NCBI GenBank assembly: GCA_900473045.1
Contig: UCKS01000003.1
Location: forward strand, 122,584-186,583
DNA: 64,000 nt
Source: Hyphomicrobiales bacterium
Lineage (GTDB): Bacteria; Pseudomonadota; Alphaproteobacteria; Rhizobiales; Rhizobiaceae
Reading direction: 5' to 3'
Positions 34,301 through 43,565 of this stretch are shown here, one piece after another. The notes beneath the pieces are model-generated. The model had not been told where the DNA came from and ran no database searches. It saw nothing but the letters and a program-made list of their open reading frames with translations. Within the stretch, counting starts at the first letter, position 1, and the number at the start of each line of letters is the position of its first letter. The position numbers were made by a program, and so were the translations under genes.

Positions 34301-36193
34301 TCAGTTGGTGCTGAATTTCTTCACTTCCAGGAAGTTGACGGCGGTGCCGCTGAACCGGGCCGTATCGGCCGCAACGGCTTCGTTCGAGAAGCCGGCCGAA
34401 TAGACGGTCGTCGGCGAAGTGCGCAAGGCCTTGCTGACAAAACGCGGTGCCTTGACCGGCTTGGACAGGGTGGCCATACGGCCATTGGTCAGAGCCCAGG
34501 ACGAAATGATCTGCTGCGTCAGCTTCGGCTCGGTGCGCACCGACGAGCGGGTTGCCGCATCGGCCTCCTGCTTCTTCGGGCGCTTGCCCTTGGCCGGCGC
34601 TTCGACAGCGCCATCGAAAGCATCGTCAAACACGGCGGCGCGCGCTGCGGCACCCGATTGCGGCACGAATGCAGCCATTTCCACCGGCTGTTCCTTCTGT
34701 GTCGGCTGTGCCAGTGCCACACGCGTCTGCGCCTCGGCGGCTGCTTCCACCGGCTTCTGCGCCAGGGCAATTGCCTGCGGCTGTACCCGCTCAGCGAACG
34801 ACGGGACGGCAACCTTGGCATCAGCCACGGCCATCAGCGCTTCTTCGCCTGCAGGCCGTGCGCCGGGAACCGGGACAAAGCCAAGCGCTGCAACATCTTC
34901 AGGCAACACTGCGGCATTCGGGTCGGTCGAGGCCATCAGCGTATCCGTGCTGGCATCGCCGTTCGAGCCACGCTTGCCGAGCATCTGCGGCACTGGGATC
35001 TTGTAGGTGGTCAGATCGGCATATTGATTTTCGGTTGCGGCGGGCGTCGGCAAAGCTGCAGCCCATGCTTCCTGTGCATTTTCCTTTGTCGGCGCGACCA
35101 GAGCCGTCTGAATGCCGGCATCGGCATCCCTGAAAGCCGGTCTGACGCCGGGAACCGGAGCCGCGACATTGTTCTGTTCCGCGGCCTGCTGCTGGACGGA
35201 ATTATCCACGCCCGGAAGCGCCTGTTCTGCCGCAGCGACCTGCGTCTGCGTCACTTTCGCCTTGGCGACGGGCTGCTCGTCAGAGCCTTCGAGATCGGCA
35301 CTGGCGATTGCGTTTGGTTCTTCATCCTCGTCGCCACCGCCGCCGCCGAACAGCATGGCAAACAGGTTGCCCCTGCGCTTGGTGGTATCCTTGTCGCCGG
35401 CACCCTTGGTACCACCACCGGCCACTTCGATGCCACTGGCACCAACGCGGCGCTTGTAGTCGGCAACGGCCAGTTCATAGCCTGGCAACGGTTTGCCATC
35501 GGCCGGAACATGCAGGGTCTTGCCGTCAGGGAACAGCCGGACGAGTTCGTTGCGGCTCATGCGCGGCCAGGCACGAACGCCGCCGACATCCATGTGCACA
35601 AAAGGCGAGCCGGAGGTCGGATAAAAGCCGACGCCGCCAACCTGGAACTTCATGCCGATTTCACGCAGGGTCTTTAGCTTGACGTCGGGCAGATAGAAAT
35701 CCATCGCCTTTCCGAGCATGTGCTGGCTCTTCTTGGCAACACCCTTGGAGCGCGACCGCAACATGCCGTTGGTGGCCGGCGAGCGATAGGCAGACACCAC
35801 GTGGATATAATCGCGCGAACCGCTCTTCTGGTAGACTTCCCAGACAAGATCGAGAAGACGGGGATCCATCTTCGTCGGCTCGTTGCGGCGCCAGTCGCGC
35901 AGGAAGCGGTTGATCTCCTGCAGGCCCTTGGCATCGTAACGGCCATTGCGCTTGAAGGTGATCGACGCTTTTTCCTGCGTGTGAATGAAATAGAGCTTGA
36001 GCGTACGCGTCTGGCCTGCCGCCTCGACGGGCGGCGCAAAACCAGGCGTGACCATGGACGCAGCGATCAGAAGCGATGCGAGAACACGCGGCACCTTACC
36101 GGCAACCGCGGCGCAAAAGCGGGTGATCCCGGAGCCGTTAGGCTTCTTGAATCCGAACAAATTTTGCAAACTCAATCCCCGTCCGACGGACAA
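34301..36193 (-). CDS. DUF882/M15-like cell-wall peptidase with long low-complexity tail
   Basis: A protein of about 630 residues. After an N-terminal hydrophobic segment (about 28-57, SLLIAASMVTPGFAPPVEA) comes a DUF882/YcbK-like M15 peptidase domain (about 60-230). Zinc ligands H and D in SQHMLGKAMDFYLPD and H in SPFVHMDVGG are present. The remaining 390 or so residues are low in complexity, rich in Ala, Val, Gln, Pro and charged residues. It probably acts on peptidoglycan in the periplasm. The start is uncertain: the TTG at 36193 is the longest choice and no ATG lies near the signal segment. Confidence 0.78.
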   Translation of the reverse strand: MSVGRGLSLQNLFGFKKPNGSGITRFCAAVAGKVPRVLASLLIAASMVTPGFAPPVEAAGQTRTLKLYFIHTQEKASITFKRNGRYDAKGLQEINRFLRDWRRNEPTKMDPRLLDLVWEVYQKSGSRDYIHVVSAYRSPATNGMLRSRSKGVAKKSQHMLGKAMDFYLPDVKLKTLREIGMKFQVGGVGFYPTSGSPFVHMDVGGVRAWPRMSRNELVRLFPDGKTLHVPADGKPLPGYELAVADYKRRVGASGIEVAGGGTKGAGDKDTTKRRGNLFAMLFGGGGGDEDEEPNAIASADLEGSDEQPVAKAKVTQTQVAAAEQALPGVDNSVQQQAAEQNNVAAPVPGVRPAFRDADAGIQTALVAPTKENAQEAWAAALPTPAATENQYADLTTYKIPVPQMLGKRGSNGDASTDTLMASTDPNAAVLPEDVAALGFVPVPGARPAGEEALMAVADAKVAVPSFAERVQPQAIALAQKPVEAAAEAQTRVALAQPTQKEQPVEMAAFVPQSGAAARAAVFDDAFDGAVEAPAKGKRPKKQEADAATRSSVRTEPKLTQQIISSWALTNGRMATLSKPVKAPRFVSKALRTSPTTVYSAGFSNEAVAADTARFSGTAVNFLEVKKFSTN

Positions 36194-36352
36194 AGCGTCC
36201 CGTGGCTGCTCAGATGACTGTCAATTGCGGTGACAGCATGGCAAATATGCCACAGTCATCGGTTATCCTTATAATATAGTGAATGGCCCACTAACAAGGT
36301 CTAAACGACAACAGACAAATACGACGGATCGTGACGGATCGTTTTCCCCGCT

Positions 36353-37903
36353 TTACGCGGCTTCGCTGAACGGATCGTCCGGATTGATGCCGTAATCCTT
36401 GAGTTTGCGATACAATGTCGAACGGCCGATACCGAGCTTGCGCGCCACCTGGCTCATCTGTCCGCGGTAAAATTTCAGCGCAAACCGAATCAGCTCCTCT
36501 TCCACGTCGGCCAGCTTTCGCACATTTCCGCCGTCATCGACGCTGGCAATCGCGTTGTCGGAATGCTGATCCGGCGCTGCATTGCGCAAGTCTGCCTTTT
36601 CGGCAGCGCTGAAATGCGGATAGACCGGCGGCAGATAATTAGCCTCGCCCACCGTTCCCTTTGCCGGTCCGGTTTCTTCCCAGGTAAAGCCCGATTTCTC
36701 CGCGACGACATAGCCGGGAATCTGCGTGGCGATCTGCGGGAAATCCTTCACCGTCAATTCGGCACCCTCGGCCAGAACGACGGCCCGGAAGATGGCATTT
36801 TCCAGCTGGCGGATATTTCCCGGCCAATCATAGGCCGTCAGTAGTGCCATTGCTCCACTCGATACCGACAGCGGTGACGCCAGCCGCTGTTCCAGCGCGA
36901 ACCGCTCGACAAACGTGCGCACCAGAACCGGAATATCTTCCTTGCGCTTGCGCAGCGCCGGCATGGCGATGGGAAACACGTTCAGCCGGTAATAGAGGTC
37001 TTCACGGAAGCGGCCTTCACGCACCTCGTTGATCAGGTCCTTGTTGGTGGCCGAAATCAGCCGGACATTGACCTTCTGCGGATGGCGGGCACCGATCGTT
37101 TCGATTTCGCCCTGCTGCACCGCGCGCAACAGCTTCACTTGAACTTCCAGCGGCAGGTCGCCGATCTCGTCGAGGAACAAAGTACCGCCGTCGGCATCGG
37201 CAAATTTGCCGGCGTGTTTTTCCGTGGCGCCGGTGAAGGAACCTTTTTCGTGGCCGAAGAGAATGCTTTCGACCAGATTGTGTGGAATGGCGCCGCAGTT
37301 GACGGTAACGAACGGCTTGTTGGCCCGTTCGCTGGCATGCTGAATGGCACGCGCAACCATTTCCTTGCCGACGCCGGATTCCCCTTCAAGCACGATCGGG
37401 ATGTTGGACTGCGCCGCACGGCGCGCAAGGTCGAGCACACGGATCATCGCCGGGCTTGCCGAGACGATATCGTCGAAGCTGACGCTACCGCTACGCGACC
37501 GTTTGGGCGCACGGCTGCTCTTGCTCTCGCGGTGATCCATCTTGAGGGCGTTGGTGATGGCAACGGACAGCCGCTCGGGCGATACCGGCTTGACGACAAA
37601 ATCGAAGGCGCCGGCCTGCATGGCCAGAACCACCGTCTCGATGCCGCCCTGCCCCGTCTGCACGATAACGGGCGTATCGATGCCGCGCTCGGCGATCGCT
37701 TCGAGAAAACCGTGGCCGTTCATTTCCGGCATCATCAGGTCGAGAAGGATGACGCTGATCAGCCCGCGTTTGCGCTCCAGCAGTTCCAGACCGCTGCGGC
37801 CGTTGTCGGCGAGATGGGCGATATGACCGAGACGCTCGATCATGTTCGTCAGCAGCCGGCGCTGGACCGGATCGTCATCGATGACGAGAATTTGGGATGT
37901 CAT
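36353..37903 (-). CDS. Sigma-54-dependent response regulator
   Basis: A 516-residue NtrC-type activator. The receiver domain (1-120) has D9-D11, the phospho-acceptor D55 and the conserved Lys in VVKPVS. The AAA+ domain (about 145-385) has Walker A GESGVGKE and GSFTGA in place of the usual GAFTGA loop that contacts sigma-54. A Fis-type helix-turn-helix (about 470-510, ending VARKLGIGRSTLYRKLKDYG) follows. No kinase gene is next to it. Its targets are unknown; a TacA-like role is possible but not shown. Confidence 0.9.
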   Translation of the reverse strand: MTSQILVIDDDPVQRRLLTNMIERLGHIAHLADNGRSGLELLERKRGLISVILLDLMMPEMNGHGFLEAIAERGIDTPVIVQTGQGGIETVVLAMQAGAFDFVVKPVSPERLSVAITNALKMDHRESKSSRAPKRSRSGSVSFDDIVSASPAMIRVLDLARRAAQSNIPIVLEGESGVGKEMVARAIQHASERANKPFVTVNCGAIPHNLVESILFGHEKGSFTGATEKHAGKFADADGGTLFLDEIGDLPLEVQVKLLRAVQQGEIETIGARHPQKVNVRLISATNKDLINEVREGRFREDLYYRLNVFPIAMPALRKRKEDIPVLVRTFVERFALEQRLASPLSVSSGAMALLTAYDWPGNIRQLENAIFRAVVLAEGAELTVKDFPQIATQIPGYVVAEKSGFTWEETGPAKGTVGEANYLPPVYPHFSAAEKADLRNAAPDQHSDNAIASVDDGGNVRKLADVEEELIRFALKFYRGQMSQVARKLGIGRSTLYRKLKDYGINPDDPFSEAA

Positions 37904-38106
37904 GAAGGCCTCCTGCTTTCCGCGTAGAACCCGATCGCCACATCATGTGCCGTATCGTGAGAAGCATTCCTGTCAGAAAGGCCTGAAAATCCTCTTTTGA
38001 GAAATGCTTGCATTTTATCCATTGCCGACGTTAGGTCATGGGCCCATATCCGACCCTTGCTTCGCCGCCCGAATCCGGGCCTGCATCGACAAAAGAGTGA
38101 CCGCCC

Positions 38107-39969
38107 ATGCCTCATGTTTCTGCCCTCCAGACATCGTCGCGCATCGCACTGGCCGCCTCGGCCAGCGGCGCGCATGCGACGGAACTTGGCGATCTGCCAT
38201 CCTGGAAGCTGGAAGATCTCTACCCTTCGGCAACTTCGGCGGAATACATCGAAGACCTCGAGAAAGCAGACGCACTCGCCAAAGCCTTCGAGACCAAATG
38301 GAAGGGCAAGCTGGCCAATGCAGCAACGCTTGCCGGTGACGAGGGGATTGGCGCAGCGGTTCGGGAATACGAAGTTCTCGAAGACCTGATGGGCAAGATC
38401 GGCTCCTTCGCCGGCCTTACCTATTTCTCCGATACGTCCAATCCGGCCAACGGCAAGCTCTATGGCGATGCCCAGGCAAAGCTCACCGACATGGCAAGCC
38501 ATCTCCTGTTCTTCGCGCTGGAATTGAACCGGATCGACGATGCCGTCATCGATACTGCACTGGAAAACGATGCCCTCGCGGCACACTACAAGCCTTGGCT
38601 GGTCGATCTGCGCATGGACAAGCCCTACCAACTCGACGACAAGATCGAGCAGCTGTTCCTCGAAAAATCGATGACCGGCGCCAGCGCCTTCAACCGGCTG
38701 TTCGATGAAACCATGGCGGCACTGACCTTTGAGATCGACGGCGAGACACTGCCACTCGAAGTGACGCTGAGCATGCTGCAGGAAGCCGATCCGGCCATCC
38801 GCAAGAAGGCGGCGCAGGCGCTGACGAAAACCTTCAAGGACAATATCCGCACCTTCACGCTGATCACCAATACCCTCGCCAAGGACAAGGAAATTTCCGA
38901 CCGCTGGCGCGGCTTCACCGATATCGCCGACAGCCGCCATCTGGCCAACCGTGTCGAACGCGATGTGGTTGATGCACTGGCTGCTGCCGTTAAAGATGCC
39001 TATCCGCGCCTGTCGCACCGCTATTATGCGATGAAGGCAAAATGGCTCGGCATGGAACAGATGGAATTCTGGGATCGCAACGCGCCACTGCCGGAATCGC
39101 CGACGACGCTGATCCCCTGGAGCGAAGCCAAGGAAACCGTGCTCTCGGCCTATGCCGGCTTCGAGCCTGAGATGGCCGATATCGCCCGCCGGTTCTTCGA
39201 TGGCGGCTGGATCGATGCGCCGGTTCGCCCCGGCAAGGCGCCGGGCGCTTTTGCGCACCCGACCGTGCCTTCGGCGCATCCGTATGTGCTGGTCAACTAC
39301 ATGGGCAAGCCGCGCGACGTGATGACGCTCGCCCACGAGCTTGGCCATGGCGTGCATCAGGTTCTGGCCGGGGGCCAGGGCGCGCTGATGGCCTCGACGC
39401 CGCTGACGCTGGCCGAAACCGCCTCCGTCTTCGGCGAAATGCTGACATTCCGCGCCCTGCTCGACAAGACCAAGGACAAGCGCGAACGCAAGGCCATGCT
39501 CGCCCAGAAGGTCGAGGACATGATCAACACCGTCGTGCGCCAGATCGCCTTTTACGAATTCGAGCGCAAGGTCCACACCGCCCGCAAGAACGGTGAACTG
39601 ACCGCCGACGATATCGGTCAGCTATGGCTGTCGGTGCAGGAAGAGAGCCTCGGTCCGGCTATCCGGATTTCCGAGGGCTACGAGACCTATTGGGCCTATA
39701 TCCCCCACTTCATCCATTCGCCCTTCTACGTCTATGCCTATGCCTTCGGCGATTGCCTGGTGAACTCGCTCTATGCCGTCTACCAGAAGGCTGAAACCGG
39801 CTTCCAGCAGAAGTATTTCGAGCTTCTGAAGGCCGGCGGTTCCAAGCATCATTCCGAACTGCTTGCGCCTTTCGGGCTGGACGCCACCGATCCGTCGTTC
39901 TGGGCACAGGGCCTGTCGATGCTGGAAGGGCTGATCGACGAGCTTGAGGCGCTTGATAGACAGGCGTAA
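38107..39969 (+). CDS. pepF: M3 family oligoendopeptidase F
   Basis: A 620-residue zinc peptidase of the M3/PepF type that degrades peptides in the cytoplasm. The catalytic HExxH is in LAHELGHGVHQ, with the third ligand Glu in the following helix (LTLAETASVFGE). The N-terminal lobe is helical as usual. A start at 38107 precedes MPHVSALQTSS; the first residues are variable in the family. The gene faces away from the sigma-54 regulator. Confidence 0.92.
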   Translation: MPHVSALQTSSRIALAASASGAHATELGDLPSWKLEDLYPSATSAEYIEDLEKADALAKAFETKWKGKLANAATLAGDEGIGAAVREYEVLEDLMGKIGSFAGLTYFSDTSNPANGKLYGDAQAKLTDMASHLLFFALELNRIDDAVIDTALENDALAAHYKPWLVDLRMDKPYQLDDKIEQLFLEKSMTGASAFNRLFDETMAALTFEIDGETLPLEVTLSMLQEADPAIRKKAAQALTKTFKDNIRTFTLITNTLAKDKEISDRWRGFTDIADSRHLANRVERDVVDALAAAVKDAYPRLSHRYYAMKAKWLGMEQMEFWDRNAPLPESPTTLIPWSEAKETVLSAYAGFEPEMADIARRFFDGGWIDAPVRPGKAPGAFAHPTVPSAHPYVLVNYMGKPRDVMTLAHELGHGVHQVLAGGQGALMASTPLTLAETASVFGEMLTFRALLDKTKDKRERKAMLAQKVEDMINTVVRQIAFYEFERKVHTARKNGELTADDIGQLWLSVQEESLGPAIRISEGYETYWAYIPHFIHSPFYVYAYAFGDCLVNSLYAVYQKAETGFQQKYFELLKAGGSKHHSELLAPFGLDATDPSFWAQGLSMLEGLIDELEALDRQA

Positions 39970-40014
39970 TCCTGGGCAGGAACTAAAGATGACAGCGTGC
40001 TTTGCGGATGCCTA

Positions 40015-40152
40015 CGTAGATCCTCGGGTCAGGCCCGAGGATGACGATCTGCGGGCTTGGCTGGCTGCAAAGCCGCGTCTACGCTCCAAGCGGCAAGCCC
40101 AGTGGCAACTCCATCCTCCGTCATCCTCGGGCTTGACCCGAGGATCCACGCG
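40015..40152. repeat. Nested inverted repeat of two palindromic intergenic elements
   Basis: Two copies of a 31-base element lie head to head: one at about 40016-40046 and its reverse complement at about 40120-40150, with only two differences. Each copy is itself a hairpin (CCTCGGG/CCCGAGG at 40022-40040 and 40125-40143). The 70 bases between them contain further GGGCTTG/CAAGCCC pairing. This is the layout of rhizobial palindromic intergenic elements. It fills most of the pepF-pabB gap and ends about 20 bases before the pabB start, so it could affect pabB translation or act as a terminator for pepF. Confidence 0.8.
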
Positions 40153-40170
40153 AACACAAGCGTGAGCAGC

Positions 40171-41328
40171 ATGACCGACACCGGCCCCTATGTCCTCTTC
40201 CGGGACGACAGCGAAGACAGGACGACTGTCTTTGCCGAGCCGTTGCGCGTGATCACCGCCCATACGAAGGCAGAGTTCTGGCGTGGCCTGAAAGACATGG
40301 AAGCCGCCCACAAGGCCGGAAAATGGCTGGCGGGTTTCATGAGCTATGAAGCGGGCCATCTGTTCGAACAGAAACTCACACCCTTCGCCGAGGAAAACCG
40401 CCGCACGCCGTTGATGTCGTTCGGCGTGTTCGATGGCCCTGCCGAACGGCCTGCACTGGCAGAGCCGCAACGCCGCATCGAAAACGAGCCCTTCATCACC
40501 GAACCCCGTGCCAGCTGGAACTTCGACACCTACCAGCAACGCTTCGACCGGCTGCACCAGCACCTGCGTCAGGGAGATTGTTACCAGGCGAACCTGACCA
40601 TGCAGATCAACGCCCGCTGGAACGGCGATCCGCTCGCCGCTTTCTGGTCGTTGATCGAGCGGCAGCCGGTAAAGTACGGCGCGCTGGTTTCGCTTGATGG
40701 CCCCACTCTTTTGTCGCGCTCGCCCGAACTGTTCTTCCGGGTCGACAAGGACGGGTGGATCGAGACGCATCCGATGAAGGGCACGGCCCGGCGTGGCGCA
40801 ACGCCTGCCGAAGATCAGCACCTGATCCGCGAAATGCGCGAGGACCCAAAATCCCAGGCCGAAAACCGGATGATCGTCGATCTCTTGCGCAACGACATTT
40901 CCCGCATCACTGAAGTCGGCACGCTTGATGTGCCAAAACTGTTCGATATCGAGACCTATCCGACCGTGCACCAGATGGTCAGCCATGTCCGCGCAAAGCT
41001 CTTGCCCGACATCGGCATTACCCAGATTTTCGAAGCGCTCTTCCCCTGCGGCTCGGTGACCGGGGCTCCAAAAATGCGGGCGATGGAAATCCTCCACGAT
41101 CTGGAAGACGGACCGCGCGATGCCTATTGCGGCTCGATCGGTTTCATCGCGCCCGATGGGACGATGCGCTTCAACGTTGCCATCCGCACGCTGTCGCTGT
41201 TTCCGGAGGGCGAGGCCATCTTCAATGTCGGCGGCGGCATCGTCTTCGATTCGACGGCCGAAGCTGAGTACGAGGAATGCCTGCTGAAAGCCCGCTTCGC
41301 CGTCGGCGACATCTGGATCGACCGATGA
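40171..41328 (+). CDS. pabB: Aminodeoxychorismate synthase component I
   Basis: A 385-residue chorismate-binding enzyme that aminates chorismate on the way to p-aminobenzoate and folate. The chorismate-binding core has MKGTARRGAT, ENRMIVDLLRNDISRI and the PCGSVTGAPKMRAMEI motif. I chose the ATG at 40171 (MTDTGPYVLFRD); the open frame before it comes from the repeat element. No glutamine amidotransferase component (pabA) is seen here. The ATGA overlap with the next gene indicates co-translation. Confidence 0.92.
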   Translation: MTDTGPYVLFRDDSEDRTTVFAEPLRVITAHTKAEFWRGLKDMEAAHKAGKWLAGFMSYEAGHLFEQKLTPFAEENRRTPLMSFGVFDGPAERPALAEPQRRIENEPFITEPRASWNFDTYQQRFDRLHQHLRQGDCYQANLTMQINARWNGDPLAAFWSLIERQPVKYGALVSLDGPTLLSRSPELFFRVDKDGWIETHPMKGTARRGATPAEDQHLIREMREDPKSQAENRMIVDLLRNDISRITEVGTLDVPKLFDIETYPTVHQMVSHVRAKLLPDIGITQIFEALFPCGSVTGAPKMRAMEILHDLEDGPRDAYCGSIGFIAPDGTMRFNVAIRTLSLFPEGEAIFNVGGGIVFDSTAEAEYEECLLKARFAVGDIWIDR

Positions 41329-42161
41329 ACGACTTCTCGCTGATCGAAACGATGCGATGGGAACCCGGTACCGGCATCGTCCGCCTGCGGCTGCATCTGG
41401 CCCGGCTGAAACGATCGGCTGGACGGCTGGGTTTTGCGGGTGCGGACAAGGCTGAAAGCGCTTTACAGGAGGTGCTCGGAATATCCTTAGCCTCTTTGCC
41501 GCCCAACGCTTCAGAGCCAGAGCGCTCGAACGAGGATTCAACCAGACACTCCCTCTTCTCCCCGGCGGGGAGAAGTGCCGAGCGTAGCGAGGCGATGAGG
41601 GGGCCTTCCGGCACATTCGGCGCCGCCCGTCCCCCCTCATCCGGCCCTCCGGGCCACCTTCTCCCCGCAGGGGAGAAGAGGGATCAACCAACGAGCCCCC
41701 TTCGCGTCCGCCTGACCCTCAACCCCACCGGCGACATCGCCATCACCACAGCCCCGTTCTCCCCTTTGCCGCAGGACACGGCCTGGCGTGTTGCAATCGC
41801 GTCGGCTCGGCTCGACTCGTCCAACAAATTGCTGCGCCACAAGACCACCCGGCGCGAAATTTACGAGGCAGCCCGCGCCGAATATCCGGCCGAAATCGCC
41901 GATGAGGTCCTGCTGCTCAACGAGAAAGGCGACCCCTGCGAAGGAGCCATCAGCTCGATCTTTCTCGATGACGGCTCCGGCACCCTGAAAACACCGCCGG
42001 TCGCCTATGGTCTGCTGGCCGGCGTGCTGCGAACCGAGATGATCTGCGCACGTCGCGCACGCGTCCAGCGCCTGACGCTGGAAGACCTGCAGACCGGCAC
42101 GCTCTATATGGGCAACTCGCTGCGCGGGCTGATCCGCGCAAAACTCATGACCGGGGACTGA
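41325..42161 (+). CDS. pabC: Class IV aminotransferase (aminodeoxychorismate lyase-like) with an in-frame repeat insertion
   Basis: A 278-residue PLP enzyme of the branched-chain/ADC-lyase family that would release p-aminobenzoate. The N-terminal FSLIETMRWEPGTG, the PLP lysine region LRHKTTRREIYEAAR and the C-terminal TGTLYMGNSLRGLI fit the rhizobial protein paired with PabB. Residues about 76-119 are encoded by a 132-base palindromic repeat (41551-41682) and have no enzyme character (rich in Pro, Ser, Arg and Gly). The frame is kept. Whether the enzyme still works is open. The next gene follows after two bases. Confidence 0.85.
   Translation: MNDFSLIETMRWEPGTGIVRLRLHLARLKRSAGRLGFAGADKAESALQEVLGISLASLPPNASEPERSNEDSTRHSLFSPAGRSAERSEAMRGPSGTFGAARPPSSGPPGHLLPAGEKRDQPTSPLRVRLTLNPTGDIAITTAPFSPLPQDTAWRVAIASARLDSSNKLLRHKTTRREIYEAARAEYPAEIADEVLLLNEKGDPCEGAISSIFLDDGSGTLKTPPVAYGLLAGVLRTEMICARRARVQRLTLEDLQTGTLYMGNSLRGLIRAKLMTGD
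41551..41682. repeat. RIME-like palindromic repeat inside pabC
   Basis: A 132-base element with near-perfect hairpins at both ends: CTTCTCCCCGGCGGGGAGAAG is 21 bases, so by arms CTTCTCCCCG/CGGGGAGAAG at 41555-41575, and CTTCTCCCC-GCA-GGGGAGAAG at 41658-41678. The outer ends read CCCTCTTC and GAAGAGGG. A middle stem ATGAGGGGG/CCCCCTCAT (41595-41603 and 41632-41640) adds a third hairpin. Length is 44 codons, which keeps the pabC frame open. The layout matches the rhizobial intergenic mosaic type of repeat. Confidence 0.8.
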
Positions 42162-42163
42162 CC

Positions 42164-42448
42164 ATGTTCATTCTGTCGCTGACCTACACCGCCGACCTCT
42201 CCGAAGTAGACCGGCATATCGAACCGCATATGGACTGGGTAAAGGACGGCTATGACAGAGGCATCTTTCTCGCATCCGGACGCAAGACCCCGCGCACCGG
42301 CGGAGTGATTTTGGCACGCGGCAACAAGGCCGAAATCGAAGCGATTGTTGCGGCTGACCCGTTCACCATCCATGGCGTCGCCGATTACGAAATCACCGAA
42401 GTCGCCGTGACCCGGACAGCTCCCGGCCTCGAAGGCCTGACGCGTTAA
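42164..42448 (+). CDS. YciI family protein
   Basis: A 94-residue dimeric alpha/beta-barrel-type protein, MFILSLTYTADLSEVDRHIE onward, with the conserved His/Asp of the YciI family (HMDWVKDGYDRGIFLASG, and GVADYEITEV). Members are often fused to or encoded beside enzymes of varied pathways, and some act as dehalogenase-like enzymes. It starts two bases after pabC, so it is the third gene of the pab operon. Confidence 0.88.
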   Translation: MFILSLTYTADLSEVDRHIEPHMDWVKDGYDRGIFLASGRKTPRTGGVILARGNKAEIEAIVAADPFTIHGVADYEITEVAVTRTAPGLEGLTR

Positions 42449-42449
42449 G

Positions 42450-43358
42450 TCAGCGGGCACCAATCGCCATCCGGTCACGGCCGGAATGCTTGGCATCGTA
42501 AAGGGCCGCATCGGCGCGCGAGTAGATTTCCTTGGCGGTCTCGCCCAACTGCAAGGCGGCAATGCCCGCCGAGCAGGTATAGGAAAACAAGGGAACCGAC
42601 AGCAGCGGTCGGGCTGTGCGTACCGTTTCCAGCACCCGGGCGACGATCCATTCGCTTTCGGCCAGCGTCGTCTCCGGAAAGATCAGCATGAACTCCTCGC
42701 CACCAATGCGCCCGAAACAATCGTGACGCCGGACGATTGGGTAGACCCGGCGCGCAAAGTCCAAGAGGATCTCGTCGCCGGTCTGGTGGCCGTAGCGATC
42801 GTTGATGCCCTTAAAGAAATCGATATCGAGAATGGAAATGCAACCGCTGACAGGACCGCCCACCGGCTGGCTGCGGATCATCGCCTCCAGTTGCGCCATC
42901 ATGTAGCGGCGGTTGGAAATGCCCGTCAGGTCGTCGGTCTGCGATGCCTTGAGCGCAAAATCACGATCCTGCCGCAGAGTGCGTTCGTCGGCGCGCAAAT
43001 CGGTGATGTCATTGGCGATGCAGAGCATCCAGCCGCTGCGATTGACGGTCTCGGTCATCCACAGCCAGCGGCCGTCGACCAGATCGGTCTCGAATGCCCT
43101 GAACGGCACTTTGCCGCGCCGCGACTGCGCGGAGACAACCCAGGCCTCGAAATCCGGCGCGCTGATCACAGTACCGAGACCGAGCGCATGATTGCGCCGC
43201 ATCAGTTCCGGCCAGAGCGGCGTTTCCGTCTCATCAAGCGCGAAGGCGGCGCGAAAAGCCCGGTTGGCATAGCGCAGGCGATCCCGTTGATCATAGAGCC
43301 CGATGAAGACCGCACTATCATCTCGTAGTGACGCCAGTTTCGCCTGGAGGTCATCCAT
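42450..43358 (-). CDS. PAS-GGDEF diguanylate cyclase
   Basis: A 302-residue cytoplasmic protein with an N-terminal PAS-like sensor (about residues 10-120) and a GGDEF domain (about 140-300) with GGEEF as active site, DIDFFKGINDRYGH and a C-terminal ADAALYDAKHSGRD. It should make the second messenger c-di-GMP, which in rhizobia affects motility and exopolysaccharide. No inhibitory RxxD site is obvious just before GGEEF. It ends one base after the yciI stop, on the opposite strand. Confidence 0.92.
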   Translation of the reverse strand: MDDLQAKLASLRDDSAVFIGLYDQRDRLRYANRAFRAAFALDETETPLWPELMRRNHALGLGTVISAPDFEAWVVSAQSRRGKVPFRAFETDLVDGRWLWMTETVNRSGWMLCIANDITDLRADERTLRQDRDFALKASQTDDLTGISNRRYMMAQLEAMIRSQPVGGPVSGCISILDIDFFKGINDRYGHQTGDEILLDFARRVYPIVRRHDCFGRIGGEEFMLIFPETTLAESEWIVARVLETVRTARPLLSVPLFSYTCSAGIAALQLGETAKEIYSRADAALYDAKHSGRDRMAIGAR

Positions 43359-43565
43359 CGCATTGATTCCGTTTCACCGCAGTCATGGCGTTCACCATGT
43401 CAAATTAATGCGGAATGTAAGATTTCCAGCCGTGGGCAATCCTTATACGTAATGAAACCTTCCCAAATGTGGCAAGGCGAAACAATTCTGTCGTGCAACC
43501 GATACCGCCGTCCTCAGATGGCAGACAGCCCTTTGGAGGAGACGCGGATGCGCAACCTTAAACGC

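Noticed and set aside
37900-39576. A 558-codon open frame opposite pepF
   Set aside because: It is the complement of a clear M3 peptidase gene and has no recognisable domains; it is a GC-driven shadow.
41551-41682. Reading the pabC insertion as a small transposon
   Set aside because: It is far too short for a transposase and shows hairpins, not transposon ends with a coding core; a palindromic repeat explains it better.
40012-41691. A 559-codon open frame opposite pabB and pabC
   Set aside because: It mirrors pabB, and its ends come from the palindromic repeats. No domain is visible.
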